NCBI RefSeq assembly: GCF_009910325.1
Contig: NZ_SUMG01000002.1
Location: 186,001-250,000, forward strand
From: Isachenkonia alkalipeptolytica
GTDB taxonomy: Bacteria > Bacillota > Clostridia > Peptostreptococcales > T1SED10-28
DNA: 64,000 nucleotides
Direction: 5' to 3'
Positions 54,037 to 63,354 of this stretch are shown here, one piece after another. The notes below the pieces were generated by a model. The model had not been told where the DNA came from. It did not search any database and saw only the letters and a list, made by a program, of their open reading frames with translations. Positions within the stretch are counted from its first letter, which is position 1. Every line of letters begins with the position of its first letter. The translations under genes and the position numbers were made by a program.

Positions 54037-54065
54037 GATGACAAAAACTCCGTCCCGCTGTCATC
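54037..54065 (-). terminator. ileS terminator made from the dispersed 29-bp repeat
   Basis: On the minus strand, 17 bases after ileS, the unit GATGACA...TGTCATC is flanked by AAGAAGGAAA and TTTTTCTTCTT, extending the stem and giving a T-rich tail. This is the same element as at 45641-45669. Confidence 0.8.
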
Positions 54066-54082
54066 TTTCCTTCTTTTTATTT

Positions 54083-57000
54083 CTAGGCTTCGACCCGCTT
54101 TACGGCGATGCCCGTGGGGTGATCGTTTAGATTGTATTCCTCTTCGCATTTTTCATCCGTGGCCTGTAGTTTTGTCGCCAGGGTTTCTTTCATGATGTAG
54201 TCCCGGTGTTTCTCCACGGCCTTTTGAATTTCTTCGCTGCCGCAGTAGGTGATTTCGATGTTGTCTAAGACTTCGAAGTCCTGATTCTTTCGTATTTGCT
54301 GTACCTTTGAGACGAACTCCCGGGCATAACCTTCATCAATTAAGTCCGGGGTCAGGGTGGTATCCAGGATCACAAACTTGGTACCGTCCATTTCCACGGT
54401 AAAGCCTTCCTTCGCCGAGATGTTGATCATTAAATCCTCTTCCCCCAAGGTGATCTTTTCCCCGTCCATTTCCACTTCAATGGAGCCCTCTCTTTTTACT
54501 TGCTCCACGGCTTTATCCGTGTCCAGGGTGTTTAAAACCTTGGGAAGGGCTTTGATTTTTCCGCCCAGTTTCGGTCCCGCCACCTTAAAGTTGGGCTTTA
54601 GGCTAAAGTTCATATATTCATTCAAGTTTTCCGTAAACTCCACTTCTTTAATGTTCAGCTCTTCCTTCAGAAGGGGAGTCAGACCGTTGATTAAATGTTT
54701 TTTTCTTCCGTCCACAATAATCTTGTTTAAGGGTTGGCGCACCTTCAGTTTGGATTTTTCCCTTGTGGCCCGTCCAAGACCCACCAGGTCCCGAACCAAG
54801 TCCATGGGCTCTTCCACTTCTTTTTGCACCAGGCTCTCATTCACTTCCGGATAGTCCGCAAGATGCACCGACTCTTCTCCCGTCAAACGCTGATACAGCT
54901 CATCAGCCATAAAGGGTGCGAAGGGGGCCATCATTCTTGCTACCCCGCCCAGGATTTCGTGGGTGGTGTTGTATACCGCCTTTTTATCCTGGTCCAGTTC
55001 CGAGGCCCAAAATCTTCGTCTTGCCCGGCGAATATACCAATTGGACAAATCCTCATTGACAAAGTCCTGGATTTTCCGAACCGCTTTGGTTAGATCATAA
55101 ACCAGCAGGTCCTGGTCCACTTCTTTGATTACACTGTTGTATTTCGATAGAATCCATTGGTCCAGCTCCGGTCGGTCCTTGTACTCCACAAAGAATTCCT
55201 TCGGGTTTACCCCGTCGGTGTTGGCGTATAAAGTAAAGAAGTTGTAAACATTCTCCAGGGTGCCGAAGAACTTGCTTTTTACTTCTTTGAGCCCTTCAAT
55301 ATCAAACTTCGTCGGGGTCCAGGCCGGGGATACATAAAGGAGGTACCAGCGCAGGGCATCGGCGCCGTACTCTTCGAACAGGGTAAAGGGATCCACGGTG
55401 TTGCCCTTGGATTTAGACATTTTCTTACCCTCTTTATCAAGAATCAGGTCGTTGACCAGCACGTTCTTGTAAGGGGAGACTCCTTTGACAAAGCTGGAAA
55501 TCGCCAGTAAGGAGTAGAACCATCCTCTCGTTTGGTCAATCCCTTCGCAGATAAAATCTGCAGGAAACAAGTCATCAAAATTCTCTTTATTCTCAAAGGG
55601 GTAGTGATGCTGGGCAAAGGGCATGGCCCCGCTGTCAAACCAGCAGTCAATAACCTCTTCCACCCGGTTCATAGTACCGCCGCACTGATCACAGTTCAGG
55701 TGCACGTCATCCACATAAGGTCGGTGCAGTTCCACATCTTCCGTCAGGTTTTCAACGGCTCTTTCCTTTAATTCCTTTTGGGATCCGATGGAGGTTTTGT
55801 TTCCGCATTCACAGGTCCAAATATTCAGCGGTGTTCCCCAGTATCGGTTTCTGGAAATGGCCCAGTCATTCAAATTTTCCAGCCAGTTGCCAAAACGTTT
55901 TTCTCCCACGTAATCCGGATACCAGTTGACACTGTTGTTGTTTTCAATCAACCGGTCCTTAATTTTCGTCATTTCAATATACCAGCTGGGCTTTCCGTAG
56001 TACAATAGGGGCGTGGAACATCTCCAGCAGTGAGGGTAGTTGTGCTCCTGTTTTTCCTTTTTAAAGAGCTTTCCCTGGCCGTGAAGCCATTTGATAATAT
56101 CCACATCCACGGTTTCGTCCATGACAAAGCGGCCCTTCCAGGGGGTATCGGTATATTCTCCCTTTTCGTCCACGGGCTGCAATACAGGAAGGTTGTATTT
56201 CTGTCCCACCTGGTAGTCATCCTCTCCAAAGGCCGGAGCCAGGTGGACAATGCCTGTACCGTCATCCGTGGTAACAAAATCCGCCACGGTTACGAAAAAC
56301 GCTTTTTTATCCGGCTTGACGAAGGGCATTAACTGTTCGTATTCCATGTATTCCATGTCTTTTCCCATTATGCTGTCCACTACTTCAAAATCTTCCCCCA
56401 CCACTTGTTTCGCCAGATTCTCTTCTACGTAATACAGTTCCTCATTGGCTTTTACTTTTAGGTAGGTGTGGTCGGGATGTACGGCCAGGGCAACATTGGA
56501 AGCCAGGGTCCAGGGGGTTGTGGTCCATACTAAAAAGTACTCCTCGTGACCCTTTCGCTTGAACTTCGCCGTTACCGTATTGGATTTGATCTCCTTATAT
56601 CCCTGGGAAACCTCATGGGAGGCAAGTCCTGTTCCGCATCTCGGACAGTAGGGAAGGATTTTATGGCCCTCATAGATGAAATCCTCTTTAAAGAATTTAT
56701 CCAGGATCCACCAAACGGATTCAATGTAATCGTTGTCTAAGGTGATGTAGGGATTGTCCAGATCAATGGAGTAGCCCATTTTCTCCGTCATCTCCCGCCA
56801 CTGTTTCTCATAGGTAAAGACCGAATGCCGGCATTGATCATTAAACTTTTCCAGTCCGTAGTCTTCAATTTCCTGTTTGTTGGACAGACCCAACTGTTTT
56901 TCCACTTCGATCTCCACAGGCAGTCCGTGGGTGTCCCACCCGGCTTTTCGTTTCACCTGATACCCCTTCATGGTTCGGTGACGACAAACCGAGTCCTTTA

Positions 57001-57193
57001 GGGTTCTGGAAATCACGTGATGAATTCCCGGCTTCCCGTTGGCTGTGGGAGGGCCTTCATAGAAAACAAAGGGGGTCTTTCCTTCTCGATTTTCAATGCT
57101 TTTGTCTAGAATTATCTCGGAAATCCAAAAATCCGTTACTTTTTCTTCTCGCTTGGCAACGGGGTCCTTGGGCAAAGCTTTAAAATTTTTCAC
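54083..57193 (-). CDS. ileS: Isoleucyl-tRNA synthetase, type 2, with inverted GxHH signature
   Basis: Charges tRNA-Ile. 1036 aa, the longer IleRS2 type. The class I signature usually HxGH reads GIHH (residues 56-59 in GPPTANGKPGIHHV), an inverted form known in some IleRS2 enzymes and linked to extreme mupirocin resistance. KKMSKSKGN is the second signature. The editing domain (residues near 190-400) and zinc-type cysteines are present. A T-box leader with its own promoter lies upstream. No second ileS is in the window. Confidence 0.95.
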   Translation of the reverse strand: MKNFKALPKDPVAKREEKVTDFWISEIILDKSIENREGKTPFVFYEGPPTANGKPGIHHVISRTLKDSVCRHRTMKGYQVKRKAGWDTHGLPVEIEVEKQLGLSNKQEIEDYGLEKFNDQCRHSVFTYEKQWREMTEKMGYSIDLDNPYITLDNDYIESVWWILDKFFKEDFIYEGHKILPYCPRCGTGLASHEVSQGYKEIKSNTVTAKFKRKGHEEYFLVWTTTPWTLASNVALAVHPDHTYLKVKANEELYYVEENLAKQVVGEDFEVVDSIMGKDMEYMEYEQLMPFVKPDKKAFFVTVADFVTTDDGTGIVHLAPAFGEDDYQVGQKYNLPVLQPVDEKGEYTDTPWKGRFVMDETVDVDIIKWLHGQGKLFKKEKQEHNYPHCWRCSTPLLYYGKPSWYIEMTKIKDRLIENNNSVNWYPDYVGEKRFGNWLENLNDWAISRNRYWGTPLNIWTCECGNKTSIGSQKELKERAVENLTEDVELHRPYVDDVHLNCDQCGGTMNRVEEVIDCWFDSGAMPFAQHHYPFENKENFDDLFPADFICEGIDQTRGWFYSLLAISSFVKGVSPYKNVLVNDLILDKEGKKMSKSKGNTVDPFTLFEEYGADALRWYLLYVSPAWTPTKFDIEGLKEVKSKFFGTLENVYNFFTLYANTDGVNPKEFFVEYKDRPELDQWILSKYNSVIKEVDQDLLVYDLTKAVRKIQDFVNEDLSNWYIRRARRRFWASELDQDKKAVYNTTHEILGGVARMMAPFAPFMADELYQRLTGEESVHLADYPEVNESLVQKEVEEPMDLVRDLVGLGRATREKSKLKVRQPLNKIIVDGRKKHLINGLTPLLKEELNIKEVEFTENLNEYMNFSLKPNFKVAGPKLGGKIKALPKVLNTLDTDKAVEQVKREGSIEVEMDGEKITLGEEDLMINISAKEGFTVEMDGTKFVILDTTLTPDLIDEGYAREFVSKVQQIRKNQDFEVLDNIEITYCGSEEIQKAVEKHRDYIMKETLATKLQATDEKCEEEYNLNDHPTGIAVKRVEA

Positions 57194-57281
57194 ATTGCAA
57201 CATCCTTTCTGTTATTCTTTTTTTACCATTTTACTGTATCCTTGCTCCCTTTATGGTGTTCTTTCTTTCCCGGAGGGAAAT

Positions 57282-57640
57282 AAAAAAAGTCCCCAAGAAA
57301 TAAACCTTAGGGACGATGGATTCGCGGTACCACCCTGATTACAGAAAACCTGCCCTTCATCCGATACAAGCATCAGACAGCATTGACACAGTTTTCCATC
57401 ACTTTAGGGAATGTAACGTATTCTCTACGGATTCTTTTACTTTCCTTTCGATTTTAAGTTTAAGTGCCCGGCCCTTACGCCGTCCACCTCAAACTATCCG
57501 AAAGTTTTCTAAGAATCGGCTCGGGGATGATCTTCATTTAATGCTTTGTTGCAACTTTTCAGCCTGGAGTTGCATCTCTTTAACAAAGGGATTAAACTAC
57601 TCTTCCCGTCGGAACCTTTTGATTATTCTTGAGTTTAATC
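57282..57640 (-). promoter_or_regulatory. T-box riboswitch of ileS
   Basis: The minus strand carries the T-box core AGGGTGGTACCGCG (57323-57336) followed by the terminator GTCCCTAAGG...CTTGGGGAC with TTTTTTT (57282-57315). Stem I lies near 57490-57600 and holds ATC codons in GAAGATCATC (near 57527-57536), consistent with an isoleucine specifier. Uncharged tRNA-Ile should prevent termination. Confidence 0.93.
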
Positions 57641-57641
57641 T

Positions 57642-57671
57642 ATTGTACACAAAATCAGGGTCTTCTGTCAA
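57642..57671 (-). promoter_or_regulatory. Promoter of the T-box/ileS transcript
   Basis: Consensus TTGACA (57666-57671), 18-base spacer, TACAAT (57642-57647), ten bases from the stop of the upstream phosphatase gene. Confidence 0.8.
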
Positions 57672-57680
57672 GAAAAGAAC

Positions 57681-58835
57681 CTAAGATTTCACCTCAATCA
57701 TCATCAAGGCCACGTCATCTTCAAAATCTCCGTCCTCGAATTTTCCAAAACTGTGAATCATGGCTTTCATAAAATCCTCCTGGCGATGGGGAATCAAGGA
57801 TTTATGCTTTTTCATTTCTTCAAATACGGTTTCATGACTGTTGGAACTTTCGCCCTCATCCATTTTGGTCTCATACAAACCGTCGGTATAGGCGATGATA
57901 AAGTCCCCGGGTTCGATGGCCGTGGTCAGATCCTCGTAGTCCGTATCTTCAAAAACGCCGATCAGAAAACCGTTTTGTTCAAGACTTCTTACTTCCCCGG
58001 AGTTCTTTTGATAAAGCCCGGCATAGGGATGCCCCGCATTGGCATAGGTTAACCGGTCCTTTTCAATGACCCCCACAAAGGCGGAAAAACAAAGGTGGCG
58101 GTTATCACTCATCATGTGGTAAAAGGTATAATTAATATGCTCTAACACCTCTTTGGGGGACCTACTCTCTTGAATCACATGATTAAAAATCACCTTGACC
58201 ATAGAGGATACCATGGCCGCCGCCACCCCGTGACCGGTTACATCGGCGATGATAAACCATACTTTGTCTTCCGTTTCTATACAGTCATGAAAATCTCCTC
58301 CGATTTGACTGGAGGGAATATATTTACTTTTCACCCGAACCTTCTTTAAGTCCTGTTCTCCCGTAATCAGGGCTTTTTGAAGAACGCTGGCGATTTTCAT
58401 CTCCTGCATCATTTTTTCGTTGGCCTTCATCAGCTCTTTTTTCTGCTCGTAAAACTTCAGGGCGTTATGAACCTTTAAGGGAATAATCACCTTCATTTGA
58501 TCCGGCGTAATGGGCTTTGTGAAGTAATCTATGGCCCCAAGGGTTAGGGTTTCTTTAAAACTGCCCATATCGTCCACGGCGGAATTTACAATAACCGGTA
58601 TATCCTTTAAGGCCTCTTTCCCCTTGATCTCCCGAAGCACTTGATAACCGTCTTTCCCCGGCATCATCAAATCCAGGATGATTAAATCAATTTCTTTCTT
58701 TCCCAATAGTTCCAAGGCTTCAAAACCGTCCTCCGCCTCATAGAAGGTGACTTCCTCCACGCTATTTTTCAGCACCTTCTTCATCAGTTTCCGGTTCACC
58801 GGCATATCGTCCACTATTAAAACACTGTAATGCAT
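57681..58835 (-). CDS. Response regulator with PP2C (SpoIIE/RsbU-type) phosphatase output
   Basis: 384 aa. Receiver domain (1-125) with phospho-acceptor Asp55 in LIILDLMMPGKDG and Lys in TKPIT; a coiled-coil linker (about 130-155); and a PP2C phosphatase (170-384) with GGDFHDC, ADVTGHGVAAAM and FEDDVALMM holding the metal Asp residues. Such proteins dephosphorylate anti-sigma antagonists in partner-switching pathways. No kinase, RsbV or RsbW homologue is adjacent, so the partner is elsewhere. A GGGGGG site precedes the ATG. Confidence 0.93.
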   Translation of the reverse strand: MHYSVLIVDDMPVNRKLMKKVLKNSVEEVTFYEAEDGFEALELLGKKEIDLIILDLMMPGKDGYQVLREIKGKEALKDIPVIVNSAVDDMGSFKETLTLGAIDYFTKPITPDQMKVIIPLKVHNALKFYEQKKELMKANEKMMQEMKIASVLQKALITGEQDLKKVRVKSKYIPSSQIGGDFHDCIETEDKVWFIIADVTGHGVAAAMVSSMVKVIFNHVIQESRSPKEVLEHINYTFYHMMSDNRHLCFSAFVGVIEKDRLTYANAGHPYAGLYQKNSGEVRSLEQNGFLIGVFEDTDYEDLTTAIEPGDFIIAYTDGLYETKMDEGESSNSHETVFEEMKKHKSLIPHRQEDFMKAMIHSFGKFEDGDFEDDVALMMIEVKS

Positions 58836-58964
58836 GATCGATCCCCCCCTATCCTTTTAAACAATTTTCTTTTGGTATAGATTGTACCATAAATTTAAAT
58901 ATTTCTCTATTACAATCAATGAATGTCCCCCTCCTCTTGAAGTCCTGCTGTAAAATAGACTATT

Positions 58965-58993
58965 AAAAAAACCCCTAATTAAAGGGGTTTTTC
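58965..58993 (-). terminator. Terminator of the opp operon
   Basis: Minus strand: AAAAACCCCT, AATT-type loop, AGGGGTTTTTTT. Confidence 0.88.
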
Positions 58994-59002
58994 ATTGAGG
59001 AG

Positions 59003-59227
59003 CTACCCAAAGAGTAGCCAGGTGATGCCTAGAAAAAATAAAATTACCAGTAGTAAAACCGGCAGGGCATACATTCCAAAGGCGATCATCATCGCCAGGA
59101 AATCTCCCTTTTCCAATTCCACATCTTTTTTATCTTCATCCAGTTCTTTTTTCTCTAAAGCTTTATCCCTTGGTTTTTTCGAGGGTTTTTGCTCTTCGTC
59201 TTTAGAAAATGGATCACGATTAAACAT
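59003..59227 (-). CDS. Small membrane-anchored protein at the end of the opp operon
   Basis: 74 aa: a charged N-terminus rich in Lys/Glu/Asp (residues 1-42) and one C-terminal membrane helix (about 48-73). Its ATG directly abuts the oppF stop, and AGGAGAG lies inside the end of oppF, so it is translated with the operon. No family recognised. Confidence 0.6.
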   Translation of the reverse strand: MFNRDPFSKDEEQKPSKKPRDKALEKKELDEDKKDVELEKGDFLAMMIAFGMYALPVLLLVILFFLGITWLLFG

Positions 59228-60211
59228 TTAGATCTCTCCTGCAAAATGACATGCCACAAAATGATCTTCTTCCAGCTCTCGGAATTCCGGTACCTCTTCT
59301 TTACAGATATCCTTCATATAAGGGCACCGGGTATGAAATTTGCAACCGGAAGGGGTATTGATATTACTTGGGATCTCCCCTTTTATGGCCTCCATCTTTT
59401 TGATCTTTGTTGGATCCGGCTCGGGAATTGCAGCCAGTAAGGCTTTGGTATATGGATGCAGTGGCTTCTCGTATAAGGCTTCTTTATTGGTCAGCTCCAC
59501 CAAAGACCCTAAATACATAACCCCGATACGGTCACTGATATGCTTTACCACACTCAAGTCATGGGAAATAAACAGATAGGAAAGACCAAACTCGTCCTTC
59601 AGACTATTCATCATGTTCAGCACCTGGGACTGTACCGATACATCCAGGGCGGAAACCGGCTCATCCGCAACAATAAATTCAGGATTCAAAGCCAGGGCCC
59701 GGGCCACACCGATCCGCTGTCGCTGTCCACCGGAGAACTGGTGAGGATAACGATTCACGTGATAGGCGGCCAATCCACATTTTTCAACAATCTCTACTAC
59801 CCGGTCCTCATATTCCGGGCCTTTTTTTACCATCTTGTGGGTAAGCATGGCTTCTCCTACAATGGAGTTTACGTTCATTCGAGGATTCAAGGAACTGTAA
59901 GGATCCTGAAAAATCAGCTGCATCTGTTGACGCAGATATTTCAGTTTATGACTGCTGAGATGAGAAATGTCGTTACCCTTGAAAATAATTTCTCCATCCG
60001 TGGGTTCGTACAGTCGTACAATGGTTCTTCCCAGTGTGGATTTCCCACAACCGGATTCCCCTACTAGACCTAGGGTTTCTCCTTTATACATGGTAAAGGA
60101 AACATCATCCACGGCTTTTACCTGAAGGGGTTTTTTAAATACTCCTGCGCTAACGGGAAAATACTTTTTCACGTTTTTGACTTCTAATATCGGCTCTCTC
60201 TTATCTCGCAT
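59228..60211 (-). CDS. oppF: Oligopeptide ABC transporter, ATP-binding protein
   Basis: Second ATPase of the peptide importer. 327 aa: Walker [17 protein letters not shown], signature [15 protein letters not shown], Walker [13 protein letters not shown], and the C-terminal oligopeptide extension with Cys in [17 protein letters not shown], which can bind an Fe-S cluster in this family. Three bases after oppD. Confidence 0.95.
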   Translation of the reverse strand: MRDKREPILEVKNVKKYFPVSAGVFKKPLQVKAVDDVSFTMYKGETLGLVGESGCGKSTLGRTIVRLYEPTDGEIIFKGNDISHLSSHKLKYLRQQMQLIFQDPYSSLNPRMNVNSIVGEAMLTHKMVKKGPEYEDRVVEIVEKCGLAAYHVNRYPHQFSGGQRQRIGVARALALNPEFIVADEPVSALDVSVQSQVLNMMNSLKDEFGLSYLFISHDLSVVKHISDRIGVMYLGSLVELTNKEALYEKPLHPYTKALLAAIPEPDPTKIKKMEAIKGEIPSNINTPSGCKFHTRCPYMKDICKEEVPEFRELEEDHFVACHFAGEI

Positions 60212-60214
60212 ATT

Positions 60215-61192
60215 CTACTCCTCCCCCTCTTCCGCATACAGATAACAGCTCGCCGTATGATTTTCGTTGATTTTATAGGTTTCCGGGTGTTTATGCTTGC
60301 AAATTTCCATGGCCTTGTCACATCTCGGTTCAAAGTAGCAGCCCTGTGGTAATTCAAAAGGACTGGGTACCGTTCCTTCAATGGTATTCAGTTCCTCCCG
60401 GGTTTCATCCAAGCGGGGGATGGACTTTAGTAATCCGATGGTATAGGGATGCTTCGGATTTCCGTAAAGTTCATTTACCGGAGCGGACTCTACGATCTTT
60501 CCGGAATACATCACCAGTACATGATCCGCCATTTGGGCCACAACCCCTAAATCATGGGTGATCATCATAATCGCCGTATCCGTTTCGGTCTTCAATCGAT
60601 TCATCAATGATAAAATTTGAGCTTGAATGGTTACGTCCAGAGCCGTTGTAGGCTCATCGGCAATTAACAGTTTCGGATTACAGGCCAGGGACATGGCAAT
60701 CATTACCCGTTGTCGCATTCCACCGGATAATTGATGGGGATAGTCGTCAATGACCTTTTCCGCTCTGGGAATTCCTACCAATTGCAACATTTCGATACCG
60801 ACGTTCTTCGCTTCTTTTTTGGACATGTTTCGGTGAAGAATTAAGGCTTCGCCGATTTGATCTCCCACTTTAAATACAGGATTTAACGATGTCATGGGTT
60901 CCTGGAAAATCATTGAGATTTCATTTCCACGGATTTCACGAATTCTTTTATCCGTGGTGCCTACTAATTCTTCCCCTAGGAACTTCACGGAGCCGTCTAC
61001 AATCTGTCCCGGTTTCTCAATTAAGTTCAGGATACTCATGGCGGTAATGCTCTTGCCACATCCCGACTCGCCTACCACACCCAGGGTTTTCCCTTCGTAA
61101 ATACTAAAGCTGTTGCCGTCCACTGCCCGTACGACACCTTTATCGGTAAAGAAATGAGTTGTCAAGTTTTCTACTTTTAATATCTCTTTCAT
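60215..61192 (-). CDS. oppD: Oligopeptide ABC transporter, ATP-binding protein
   Basis: First ATPase, 325 aa: Walker [17 protein letters not shown], signature [15 protein letters not shown], Walker [15 protein letters not shown] and the Cys-containing C-terminal extension ([17 protein letters not shown]). Partner of OppF; eight bases after oppC. Confidence 0.95.
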   Translation of the reverse strand: MKEILKVENLTTHFFTDKGVVRAVDGNSFSIYEGKTLGVVGESGCGKSITAMSILNLIEKPGQIVDGSVKFLGEELVGTTDKRIREIRGNEISMIFQEPMTSLNPVFKVGDQIGEALILHRNMSKKEAKNVGIEMLQLVGIPRAEKVIDDYPHQLSGGMRQRVMIAMSLACNPKLLIADEPTTALDVTIQAQILSLMNRLKTETDTAIMMITHDLGVVAQMADHVLVMYSGKIVESAPVNELYGNPKHPYTIGLLKSIPRLDETREELNTIEGTVPSPFELPQGCYFEPRCDKAMEICKHKHPETYKINENHTASCYLYAEEGEE

Positions 61193-61200
61193 ATCAACAC

Positions 61201-62181
61201 CTACCTAATCTCTTTTGGGTCGAAAGCATCTCTAAGACCTTCACCTAACAAATTTACACTTACTACGGTTAACATAATCATCAAACCCGGTGGAATCCAA
61301 ATCCATGGATAGTTGAGGAATACCGTGGAGTTCCGTGCGGTCTGAATCATATTACCCCAACTTGGCATTGGAGGTGTAACCCCTAGCCCTAAGAAAGACA
61401 GTCCCGCTTCCATAAGAATCGCCGAACCCATTCCAAGGGTAGCACTTACAATAATATAGGCCAATACATTCGGCAGTAAATGCCGTCCAATCCTTGAAGT
61501 ATCCGAAATACCTAGAATTTCCGTCGCCTGCATGAATTCCTGCTCCCGGAGGGAGAGTATTTGACCACGAACCACACGGGCGAGTCCCGGCCAACTGAGG
61601 ATACCGACTACGAATACTACAACAAGCATGGTTTGTTCTGAGGGTACCCAGCGCATGGCTGCGGATATTACCATCATCATCGGTAAAAAGGGGATGGACT
61701 GAACAATTTCCGCGAAACGCATTAGAAATCCATCAGTTTTTCCTCCATAGTATCCTGCCACACCACCAACCAAGGTTCCCAGGGTTACCGTTAAGAACGC
61801 CGAGAGGACCCCGACCAACATGGAGATCCGTCCCCCATAAAACAATCGGAACATGACGTCCCGTCCTTGACGGTCCGTACCTAAGAGGTTTTCTCTTGAG
61901 GGGGGCTGCTCCGAGTTCTCCAACTCAAAACCATGGGCTCGAAGATCCACATTCAAGGTTTCTCGAACGAGCTGCCCGGTGGTGACACCTTCCACATCCC
62001 GCCATAGGTTAAACGAATAAATCATCGGTATGATGATTACTGCAATGACGATGGCTACAAAACTTATCCCACCGACCAATGCTATTTTATTTTTTTTGAA
62101 TCGATTCCACGCAATCTTCCACGGACCTTCGGGCTTCAAGCGAGGAGCATTCACATTTTGATCAACATTTGCTTCAGACAT
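61201..62181 (-). CDS. oppC: Oligopeptide ABC transporter, permease
   Basis: 326 aa: N-terminal cytoplasmic stretch, one helix, an external loop with LLGTDRQGRDVMFRLFYGGR, then five helices and the EAA-type loop FMQATEILGISDTSRI. Compare the fused permease at 38.4-40.4 kb, which shares this plan but carries an extra C-terminal domain. Confidence 0.94.
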   Translation of the reverse strand: MSEANVDQNVNAPRLKPEGPWKIAWNRFKKNKIALVGGISFVAIVIAVIIIPMIYSFNLWRDVEGVTTGQLVRETLNVDLRAHGFELENSEQPPSRENLLGTDRQGRDVMFRLFYGGRISMLVGVLSAFLTVTLGTLVGGVAGYYGGKTDGFLMRFAEIVQSIPFLPMMMVISAAMRWVPSEQTMLVVVFVVGILSWPGLARVVRGQILSLREQEFMQATEILGISDTSRIGRHLLPNVLAYIIVSATLGMGSAILMEAGLSFLGLGVTPPMPSWGNMIQTARNSTVFLNYPWIWIPPGLMIMLTVVSVNLLGEGLRDAFDPKEIR

Positions 62182-62194
62182 AATTTCCCTCCTC

Positions 62195-63184
62195 CTACTT
62201 TACTCGTACTCTGGGATCTGCAAGCCCATAAGAAACATCGGCTAAAAGATTTCCGATTACTCTTAAAAGTGCATAGAATACCAGAGTTGCCATAACTAGT
62301 GATAGATCCTGACTGGTAATACCGTTTAGTAATACTCTTCCAATTCCCGGCCATAGGAATACGGTTTCAAGTAAGATCGCTCCACCGAATAAGGCGGGAA
62401 CCCACATTCCGAGAATGGTAATTAAGGGAAGTAAGGCATTTCTAAAGGCATGTTTGTAAATTACCACTTTTTCCTTTAATCCCTTGGATCGCGCAGTTCG
62501 AATATAGTCTTGGTTAATTACCTCGATTACAGAGTTTCGCGTGTAACGGGTAAGGGTTGCCAAACTTGTCATGGTTAATACAAGTACGGGAAGCAGCATA
62601 TGACGACCAACGTCCACAATATTCTGCCACAGACTGTCATAACCACGAACAGCCATAATAGAAGTTCTCATTCCGTTTAAGGGAATCCATTCGATGTTCC
62701 TTGCAAAGAGAAATATCAGTATCAAGGCAAAGAAAAAAGTGGGCATGGACACCCCGGTGAGTGAAAACACCGTAAAGAAATTATCAAACAGGCCATACTT
62801 TTTTACCGCGGATTTGATCCCCACGGGGATGGCGATAAGTAATGCGAAGATCAATGCAAAGATATTCAATAAAAAGGAGTTCCAGATGAATCCGAAAATC
62901 ACTTCACTAACATCCGCATTATAGATATTGGTTCTACCTAAGTCTCCTGTTAATACCCTTCCTAGCCAATTGAAGTACTGAATTGGAAGGGGTCGATCTA
63001 AACCTAATTGTTCACGAATTTGTTCCTGTCTTTCAGGAGATACTTCCGAGCCCTGTCCTAGATAGGCTTGTACCGGATCTCCCGGCATAAAGTCTAGTAC
63101 AATAAATATCAACATTGAAATGATCAATAATGTTGGGATTAATTGTAATAGACGTTTCCCTAAAAATCTTAGCATACTCTTCAC
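62195..63184 (-). CDS. oppB: Oligopeptide ABC transporter, permease
   Basis: 329 aa with six helices, the N-terminal FLGKRLLQLIPTLLIISMLIF and the EAA loop YIRTARSKGLKEKVVIYKHA (near 225-245). First permease of the operon. Two hairpins separate it from oppA. Confidence 0.94.
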   Translation of the reverse strand: MKSMLRFLGKRLLQLIPTLLIISMLIFIVLDFMPGDPVQAYLGQGSEVSPERQEQIREQLGLDRPLPIQYFNWLGRVLTGDLGRTNIYNADVSEVIFGFIWNSFLLNIFALIFALLIAIPVGIKSAVKKYGLFDNFFTVFSLTGVSMPTFFFALILIFLFARNIEWIPLNGMRTSIMAVRGYDSLWQNIVDVGRHMLLPVLVLTMTSLATLTRYTRNSVIEVINQDYIRTARSKGLKEKVVIYKHAFRNALLPLITILGMWVPALFGGAILLETVFLWPGIGRVLLNGITSQDLSLVMATLVFYALLRVIGNLLADVSYGLADPRVRVK

Positions 63185-63242
63185 TCCTCAATATGTCGTC
63201 TAGTAATATTTTAAATTATCAAAAAACTCTCCATTCTGACAT

Positions 63243-63322
63243 CGAAGGCAACCCTACAGCTTTCGTAGAATTGCCTTTCAATGTGTTTTCCAGAGGGTTT
63301 AGCCCCTAAGACCTAAACCCCT
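63243..63322 (-). promoter_or_regulatory. Two hairpins in the oppA-oppB gap
   Basis: GAAGGCAA/TTGCCTTTC (63244-63279, with an inner TCTAC/GTAG pair) and GGGTTTAG/CTAAACCC (63295-63320). Neither has a strong T tract, so they likely protect the oppA mRNA 3' end and lower expression of the downstream genes relative to the binding protein. Confidence 0.6.
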
Positions 63323-63354
63323 ATTCAGTTTTTTATTTCTCGATGCTTTAAATT

